Of a stretch of DNA of 6,873 nucleotides, positions 1-4,622 are shown in pieces. The notes beneath the pieces are model-generated. The model searched no databases. It saw only the letters and a program-made list of their open reading frames with translations, and had not been told where the DNA came from. The stretch is from assembly GCF_027066465.1 (NCBI RefSeq), contig NZ_JAMONU010000167.1, forward strand, positions 1 through 6,873, given 5' to 3'. Within the stretch, counting starts at the first letter, position 1. Each line of letters begins with the position of its first letter. The position numbers and the translations under genes were made by a program. Source of the DNA: Thermococcus sp. GTDB taxonomy: Archaea; Methanobacteriota_B; Thermococci; Thermococcales; Thermococcaceae.

Positions 1-1468
1 TTAAGGCCGTGTAGGCCCTCTCCAGTTCACGGCCGAGGTAGAAGGCGTGCCTCGGGCTTATCTCGAAGCGCTCAAGAATCGTGTCGATTATCGCGTTCGG
101 CTCGTCGCCGACGACCGTTAGAACGGCCTCCGTTCCCCTGTGGGCGTTCACCCAGATTCTCCCGCCTTCAACCCAGATGCGGAAGTAAACCGGCTCAAGC
201 CCAACGGGCCTTTCCCTCGCCTCGACGACCTCCCGAGCCGGCTCGAAGCGCCACTCCTTGGTTCTCTTCTCCTTCAGGATGAGCAGGTCGAAGCCCAAAT
301 CCTTCGGGGTCTCGAAGAGGTTCATGTCCACGGCTCTTCTCAGCTCCCTGACGGAGCCTTTGGCTTTTGCGCTCGTCTCCGTCGTGAGGAGCAGGCTTAT
401 CGAAAGCTCCTTTGCTATTCCGGCGAGCAGAGCGTTCATTCCCACACTGTCCGCGTCGTAAAGCTCAACCACGTTGCCAACTCCAGCGAGGAGAACGTCG
501 TCCGGGTTCCTCTCGCGGTAGAGCTGGAAGGCCGTTATCGAGCGCGCCAGGTGGGGAACCTGCTCGAGGATTAAATCCGGGATTAGGGTTTTGTATCCCA
601 AATCTAAAGCTTTCTCCTTGAGCCTCTCGAGAAATTCGACCCTCTCCAGCGGTCTGACCGGGAAGAAGCCCTTCCTCTGGTTCGTCGGGATTAGAACGAC
701 CGGTTTTTCAGTGACGAGCTCCTCGATGTTGCCCTCATCGACGCTCAGGAAGAGGTCTGCATAGCTCAACGCTTTCTCGATTTCAGCGGTGTTGAGGGAG
801 TCGAAGCTGATTGGAACGTCAAAACCCCTCTCTTTGAGCCTCTCGCGGATTTCTGGGAGGGACTCGATGAAATCAAGGTTCGTCTCCCCGGCAACCATTC
901 CGATGTCGATTATATCCGCCCCCTCACGGAGGTAGTAGAGGGCCTTCTCAACGGTTCTCTCTACGCCGAGTTTTGGGGCGTCAACGACCTCGCCGAGAAT
1001 CCTCGTCGGGAAGTCCATCCCAGCAGGCAAGTTGCCGATGAGAACGTTCCAGGGCTTCTTAAGGGCATTCTCGATGTAGCGCCTGTCCTTGGTCTTGTTC
1101 CTGATGTCCTCGACCTTCTTTAGGCCATCGAGGGAGAAGAGCTCGTCCGCCGGCTTCTCCTTGCTCAGCATGAAGCCCTTCTCCAAAGCTCTCAGCACCG
1201 CGGGAAGGTCCATTGCGTTCTTCGGCCCCTTAAAGGTTGGAATCCCTATTTCGTCCTCGATGGGCCGAGCGGAACCCCTGACGAGACCGGGAATCAGAAT
1301 TAAGTCGTAGTCCTCACTCCTCACGCCGGCCCTCTTCAGGTAGCGGACTATCAGTTCGGGGGTCAAGAAGGCCGCGACGCTGACCGGCGTGACGAGGATG
1401 TCGCAACCTTTCCCGTACTTCCTCACGAGCGGTTCGGCGAGTTTTCCCGTGACGAGGAGGATTCTCAT
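1..1468 (-). CDS. Dihydropteroate synthase-like protein (archaeal, TIGR00284-type; 3' end outside window)
   Basis: Reading the minus strand from the ATG at 1468-1466 gives 489 uninterrupted codons, still open at base 1, so the C-terminus is missing. The N-terminal part (about residues 1-135, starting MRILLVTGKLAEPLVRKYG) resembles the domain called DUF6513. Residues about 140-390 look like a TIM-barrel pterin-binding domain: NVLIGNLPAGMDFPTRILG (141-159) sits where DHPS has its first strand, GADIIDIG (183-190) matches the DHPS pterin-site strand, and PISFDSLN (219-226) matches the following one. The DHPS sulfa-loop motif (PDSF) is absent, so true DHPS activity is doubtful. The family is archaeal and, as far as I know, has no settled function; a role in pterin or corrinoid chemistry is only a guess. 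Family members are about 500-520 residues, so probably only a few tens of codons are missing. The gene is divergent from herA and has no Shine-Dalgarno site before its ATG; see the TATA box at 1491-1497. Confidence 0.85.
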   Translation of the reverse strand, partial: MRILLVTGKLAEPLVRKYGKGCDILVTPVSVAAFLTPELIVRYLKRAGVRSEDYDLILIPGLVRGSARPIEDEIGIPTFKGPKNAMDLPAVLRALEKGFMLSKEKPADELFSLDGLKKVEDIRNKTKDRRYIENALKKPWNVLIGNLPAGMDFPTRILGEVVDAPKLGVERTVEKALYYLREGADIIDIGMVAGETNLDFIESLPEIRERLKERGFDVPISFDSLNTAEIEKALSYADLFLSVDEGNIEELVTEKPVVLIPTNQRKGFFPVRPLERVEFLERLKEKALDLGYKTLIPDLILEQVPHLARSITAFQLYRERNPDDVLLAGVGNVVELYDADSVGMNALLAGIAKELSISLLLTTETSAKAKGSVRELRRAVDMNLFETPKDLGFDLLILKEKRTKEWRFEPAREVVEARERPVGLEPVYFRIWVEGGRIWVNAHRGTEAVLTVVGDEPNAIIDTILERFEISPRHAFYLGRELERAYTAL

Positions 1469-1490
1469 GGTTGGAACTTCGGGGTTGGCC

Positions 1491-1497
1491 TTAAAAG
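1491..1497 (-). promoter_or_regulatory. TATA-like box of the minus-strand DHPS-like gene, predicting a leaderless mRNA
   Basis: On the minus strand the sequence reads CTTTTAA, centred about 26 bases upstream of the ATG at 1468. Archaeal transcription usually starts about 25 bases downstream of the TATA centre, so the mRNA should begin at or within a base or two of the start codon. The bases before the ATG (CCGAAGTTCCAACC) contain no Shine-Dalgarno sequence, which agrees with a leaderless transcript. The box overlaps the 3' flank of the candidate C/D sRNA. Confidence 0.5.
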
Positions 1498-1555
1498 CCC
1501 TCGGCCGGTAGGTGGCTCATCACCGCTCAGCCGGGAGTAGCTCGTCATCGGGCTT
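1495..1555 (-). ncRNA. Candidate C/D box guide RNA (sRNA)
   Basis: On the minus strand, boxes occur in the order and spacing of archaeal C/D sRNAs. A degenerate box C (CCGATGA, 1551-1545; consensus RTGATGA) is followed by a 14-base guide, a perfect box D' (CTGA, 1530-1527), a 3-base spacer (GCG), a perfect box C' (GTGATGA, 1523-1517), a 12-base guide and a near-consensus box D (CCGA, 1504-1501; consensus CTGA). The ends can pair as a 6-bp terminal stem, AAGCCC (1555-1550) with GGGCTT (1500-1495), whose inner bases touch box C. A TATA-like TTTTAAA centred near 1577 would place the transcript start near 1552, right at box C. Such RNAs bind L7Ae, Nop5 and fibrillarin and direct 2'-O-methylation of rRNA or tRNA. 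Weaknesses: boxes C and D each deviate from consensus, and no target could be established by eye. Confidence 0.4.
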
Positions 1556-1573
1556 CGGGGTTTGGGAGTGATG

Positions 1574-1580
1574 TTTAAAA
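1574..1580. promoter_or_regulatory. TATA-like box (TTTAAAA), possibly serving both strands
   Basis: The near-symmetric TTTAAAA lies in the middle of the divergent intergenic region. Read on the plus strand it predicts a herA transcript starting near 1602, with a leader of about 30 bases containing the Shine-Dalgarno site. Read on the minus strand (TTTTAAA) it predicts a start near 1552, the 5' end of the candidate C/D sRNA. I see no strong purine-rich BRE on either side, so the directionality is uncertain. It is the best TATA candidate upstream of the herA operon. Confidence 0.45.
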
Positions 1581-1596
1581 GTCCATCGAAAGGTTT

Positions 1597-1617
1597 TTGA
1601 TTTGGGCGAAAAATCAA
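1597..1617. repeat. 7-bp perfect inverted repeat in the herA leader (operator or hairpin candidate)
   Basis: TTGATTT (1597-1603) and AAATCAA (1611-1617) are exact inverted copies separated by GGGCGAA. The element spans the predicted herA transcription start near 1602 and ends 4 bases before the Shine-Dalgarno region. It could be a repressor operator or, less likely because it is AT-rich, an mRNA hairpin. It does not match the archaeal operator consensus sequences I can recall (for example the TrmB or SurR sites). A repeat this short can also arise by chance in an AT-rich stretch. Confidence 0.3.
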
Positions 1618-1621
1618 CTTA

Positions 1622-1627
1622 AGGTGG
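1622..1627 (+). promoter_or_regulatory. Ribosome binding site of herA
   Basis: AGGTGG lies 4 bases before the ATG at 1632 and is complementary to most of the archaeal 16S rRNA tail (CACCUCC). It supports this ATG as the herA start; no other in-frame start with a comparable site lies just upstream. Confidence 0.7.
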
Positions 1628-1631
1628 TAAT

Positions 1632-3281
1632 ATGGAGGGCGTTGGAATAGTCTTCGGCGAGTCAACGACCGACCACTTCACGTTCATAGTTAACCCCAAA
1701 AACGGACTCCCGCGCTTCGGCGAGTTCCTGACCGTTAAAAACCGGGACGGTGACGACGTTCTCGCGATACTCAAATCGGTTAGGAACGTTAACTGGCTGA
1801 TGGAAGCCGGAAAGGGCAGCTACGACTACGTTGAAAAGACAGTAAACGTTTTTTCGAAGGGCGTCCTCGAGAAGAGCGAGGCCATACTCGCGACGGCGAA
1901 GGTGGTGGGGGTTCTAAGGCGGGCCGACGGCGAGTTCCTAACAAGGCCGGCACCCAACCGGGTCCCGATAAAGCCCGGGGAGAGGGTTTATCTGGCTGAC
2001 GACGATGACCTGGCGAGGATTTTTTCAAACGGCCACGTGAGGATAGGAAGATTAATAGCGAGGGAGAGCATAGAGGTCGGTCTCGACGTTAACAGGCTCG
2101 TCTCGAGACACTTCGCCGTTTTGGCGGTTACCGGTGCCGGCAAGTCGAACACGATAGCCGTCCTGACGAGGGAGATAGTGAGCAACGTCAGCGGGACCGT
2201 CGTTATCCTCGACCCCCACGGGGAGTATCAGAGGCTGAGCTGGCCTGGGGCAAGGGTCAACCCGATAAAGGCCACGATAGACCCGGGCAGGATAAGGCCG
2301 GGGGAACTCGCGGGAATGCTCGGCATCGCCGAGAACGCAACGCAGCAGAGGAGGTTCCTCAGCATAGCCTACTACACAGTCAAGCACGAGATGATTGAAG
2401 AAGGCCTAACTCCCGGCGGGAGGGAGTTCCTGGAGAGGTTGAGGGACAAGGTCGAGGACTGGATTAGGGCGAGTGAAAGCGACGAGAAGGAGATAACGTA
2501 CATCGACCACAGGGGAAGGCCGGTCGTCAGGAAGCTCAAGGCGAACGACAGGGATTCCCTGATAAGGGTCTCGGACTACATAAACGAGTTTCTCAGAGAC
2601 TTCGAGGAGTTCATAGGGCCGAGCGATATCCTGAGCGAGCTTAAGCCCGGCTTCGCCAACGTCATAAACCTCAGCGGAATGGAAGAGGAGCAGATGATAG
2701 CGCTGGCGAGCTTCCTCCTCAGGGGGATAATGAAGACGAGGGTTGAGTACGTCAAGGCCAAGAACATCAGCGACAGGGACGAGATGAGGAGGATAGCCGA
2801 ACAGTACCCGGCCCTCACGAAACCACTCCTCGTCATAGTTGAGGAGGCCCACATATTCGCGCCGAGAAACGAGTCAAACCCCGCCTCCAAATGGCTCAGC
2901 AAAATAGCCAGGGAGGGCAGGAAGTTCGGAATCGGACTGGGAATAGTGTCCCAGAGACCCAAGAAGCTGGACGACGACATACTCAGCCAGACCAACACCA
3001 AGATAATCCTCAGGCTGGTTGAGCCGAACGACCAGCGCTACGTTCAGCAGGCGAGCGAGCAGATAAGCGAGGACCTGCTGAGCGATATAGCTTCCCTCGG
3101 CGTCGGCGAGGCCGTTATAGTGGGCTACGCCATAACGATTCCGGCGATGGTGAAAATCTACAGCTTCGAGAGGGACTTCAAAGGACACTACGGCGGGGGG
3201 GACATAGACATCGTCGGCGAGTGGAGTGGAAACCCCGGCGAGAGCGTTGGTGAGGAAGAGGCCCTCGAAGACCTTCCGTGA
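1632..3281 (+). CDS. herA: HerA, hexameric DNA translocase/helicase for DNA end resection
   Basis: HerA is a ring-shaped FtsK/HerA-family ATPase that works with the nuclease NurA to resect 5' strands after Mre11-Rad50 has processed a break. The protein has 549 residues, normal for the family. Residues 1-140 form the N-terminal HAS-barrel region (GIVFGE at 4-9; HVRIGRL at 135-141). The P-loop is AVTGAGKS (165-172), with K171 binding ATP; the first position is Ala rather than Gly. Further RecA-core motifs are DPHGEY (194-199), Walker B with the acidic pair LVIVEEAH (400-407; E404/E405), and IAREGRKFG (425-433), which holds the candidate arginine finger. SQRP (440-443) is the polar sensor motif. 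The last 30 residues are acidic and Gly-rich and probably flexible. It is the first gene of the herA-mre11-rad50 operon, with a good Shine-Dalgarno site before the chosen ATG. Confidence 0.96.
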   Translation: MEGVGIVFGESTTDHFTFIVNPKNGLPRFGEFLTVKNRDGDDVLAILKSVRNVNWLMEAGKGSYDYVEKTVNVFSKGVLEKSEAILATAKVVGVLRRADGEFLTRPAPNRVPIKPGERVYLADDDDLARIFSNGHVRIGRLIARESIEVGLDVNRLVSRHFAVLAVTGAGKSNTIAVLTREIVSNVSGTVVILDPHGEYQRLSWPGARVNPIKATIDPGRIRPGELAGMLGIAENATQQRRFLSIAYYTVKHEMIEEGLTPGGREFLERLRDKVEDWIRASESDEKEITYIDHRGRPVVRKLKANDRDSLIRVSDYINEFLRDFEEFIGPSDILSELKPGFANVINLSGMEEEQMIALASFLLRGIMKTRVEYVKAKNISDRDEMRRIAEQYPALTKPLLVIVEEAHIFAPRNESNPASKWLSKIAREGRKFGIGLGIVSQRPKKLDDDILSQTNTKIILRLVEPNDQRYVQQASEQISEDLLSDIASLGVGEAVIVGYAITIPAMVKIYSFERDFKGHYGGGDIDIVGEWSGNPGESVGEEEALEDLP

Positions 3282-3285
3282 GGTG
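3280..3285 (+). promoter_or_regulatory. Ribosome binding site of mre11, overlapping the herA stop codon
   Basis: GAGGTG begins inside the herA TGA (3279-3281) and lies 5 bases before the mre11 ATG at 3291. A ribosome terminating on herA therefore covers the mre11 initiation site, which favours translational coupling. It also fixes the mre11 start. Confidence 0.75.
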
Positions 3286-3290
3286 TTGGA

Positions 3291-4622
3291 ATGAAGTTCG
3301 CGCACATAGCCGATGCCCACCTCGGAAGGGAGCAGTTCAACCAGCCCTTCCGCTACGAGGACTACGTTAAAGCGTTCCGTGAGGCGGTTGAGAGGGCCGT
3401 GAGGGAGGGGGTGGACTTCATACTCATCCCGGGCGACCTGTTCCACGTGAGCAGGCCCTCCCCAAAGGCCCTCCGCGATGCCATAGAAATCCTCGAACTG
3501 CCCAGAAAGAAGGGAATACCTGTCTTCGCGATAGAGGGCAACCACGACAAGACGATAAGGGAAACGTCCGTCTTCGATTTGCTCGAGCACCTCGGCCTGA
3601 TAAACCTCGTCGGCTATCTGAGGGAACCGAGAAGCGGTGAGTTCCAGCGGAGCGAGAGGAAGGGAAGCAGGTACCTCGTTAGGGGGATTTTCGGCGACGT
3701 CGAGATATACGGGCTGAGGCACCACAGCAGGTGGCAGCTCATCAGGGGCGAGACCAACGTCCTGAAGGTCCTCTTCAGGGGCAGGCGGGGCATACTCATG
3801 CTCCATCAGGCGGTTGACTACCTGTCTAAAGACACCCCCTACAGCGACGCCGTTGACCTGAGGCTGAACGAGCTTCCGGATGGGTTCTCCTACTACGCCC
3901 TCGGGCACATTCACGTGAGAAGACTTGCGGAGCCTTCCCAAACGGGCCTGAGCGGACCGATAGCGTATCCGGGTTCACCCGAGAGGACGGACGTGAGGGA
4001 GGCGAGCCACATCGTAACTTACCTCTCCAAAGATGGGAAGCCGAGAATCAGGGAGAACCGCGACGGGGCGAAGGGGTTCTACATAGTCGAGGACTTCCAG
4101 CCGGAGTTCGTTGAGATTGACGCAAGGCCGTTCTACTACGTGCGGGTTGAGGGGAACTCCAAGGCAGAGCTCAGGAGAAAGGTTGAGGAGGTCGCGTCTC
4201 TAATCCCAAAGGAAGCCGTCGCCGTTTTCATGCTCGAAGGCCGGGTGAAGGGGGGAATAAGCCTAGCCGAGTTCAACGACCTCCTGAAGGGTTCTGGAAT
4301 AAGGTACTACACCTTCCGGAGCAGGGTCGTCGGGGAGGCCGTTTCCGTGGAAAAGGTGGGCGAGGAGGAACTGCTGAACGAGTGGGAGAGGGAGCTTTTC
4401 CTCCACCTAAGGGTCGAGCCCGCCGAGTTCTCAAACTCCATCGATGAATTCTTAGAATGGCTTATGGAGAGCTACGGGAAGAAGACCGAGAAAAAGCCGG
4501 ATAGGCAGGAGAAGGCCGCTCCAAAAGAGGAAGCTGGGAATAAAAGGGAAGTCAAAAGAGAGGTGAAGCCCGCCGGAAAGCCCTCCAGCTTGGACGCGTG
4601 GCTGAGGAGGGGTAAGCCGTGA
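3291..4622 (+). CDS. mre11: Mre11, double-strand break repair nuclease (Mn-dependent exo/endonuclease)
   Basis: Mre11 is the nuclease of the Mre11-Rad50 complex; it has 3'-5' exonuclease and endonuclease activity on DNA ends. The 443-residue protein starts with the calcineurin-like phosphodiesterase domain, and its metal ligands are all present: D8 and H10 (ADAHLG), D49 (IPGDLF), N84 and the catalytic H85 (EGNHD), H172 (MLHQ), H206 and H208 (LGHIHV). These numbers equal, or differ by one from, those of P. furiosus Mre11. Residues about 235-345 form the DNA-binding capping domain, and 352-395 should form the helical Rad50-binding segment. Residues 396-430 are a Lys/Glu-rich, probably disordered linker. 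The protein ends in SSLDAWLRRGKP, which resembles a PIP box (see findings). The gene starts 9 bases after herA and its stop overlaps the rad50 start, so it is mid-operon. Confidence 0.97.
   Translation: MKFAHIADAHLGREQFNQPFRYEDYVKAFREAVERAVREGVDFILIPGDLFHVSRPSPKALRDAIEILELPRKKGIPVFAIEGNHDKTIRETSVFDLLEHLGLINLVGYLREPRSGEFQRSERKGSRYLVRGIFGDVEIYGLRHHSRWQLIRGETNVLKVLFRGRRGILMLHQAVDYLSKDTPYSDAVDLRLNELPDGFSYYALGHIHVRRLAEPSQTGLSGPIAYPGSPERTDVREASHIVTYLSKDGKPRIRENRDGAKGFYIVEDFQPEFVEIDARPFYYVRVEGNSKAELRRKVEEVASLIPKEAVAVFMLEGRVKGGISLAEFNDLLKGSGIRYYTFRSRVVGEAVSVEKVGEEELLNEWERELFLHLRVEPAEFSNSIDEFLEWLMESYGKKTEKKPDRQEKAAPKEEAGNKREVKREVKPAGKPSSLDAWLRRGKP
4606..4610 (+). promoter_or_regulatory. Ribosome binding site of rad50, inside the mre11 3' end
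   Basis: GGAGG ends 8 bases before the GTG at 4619 and lies within the last codons of mre11. It supports the GTG as the rad50 start, since no ATG with a comparable site exists near the beginning of the conserved N-terminus. Confidence 0.7.

Noticed and set aside
140..574. Plus-strand frames at 140-574, 258-461, 412-621 and 1089-1310
   Set aside because: They lie antisense within the DHPS-like gene, whose minus-strand frame is open over all 489 codons and has recognisable barrel motifs.
1505..1516. A possible 8-base match of the D guide of the candidate sRNA to CGGTAGGT in archaeal 16S rRNA
   Set aside because: The rRNA sequence was recalled from memory and 8 pairs is below what is normally accepted, so no target is claimed.
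1465..1665. A 66-codon minus-strand frame covering the intergenic region and the start of herA
   Set aside because: It overlaps the herA start and the promoter region, is basic and low in complexity, and has no ribosome binding site or recognisable motif.
2874..3941. A 355-codon minus-strand frame across the herA-mre11 junction
   Set aside because: It crosses two well-supported genes with intact catalytic motifs on the plus strand and shows no domain of its own.
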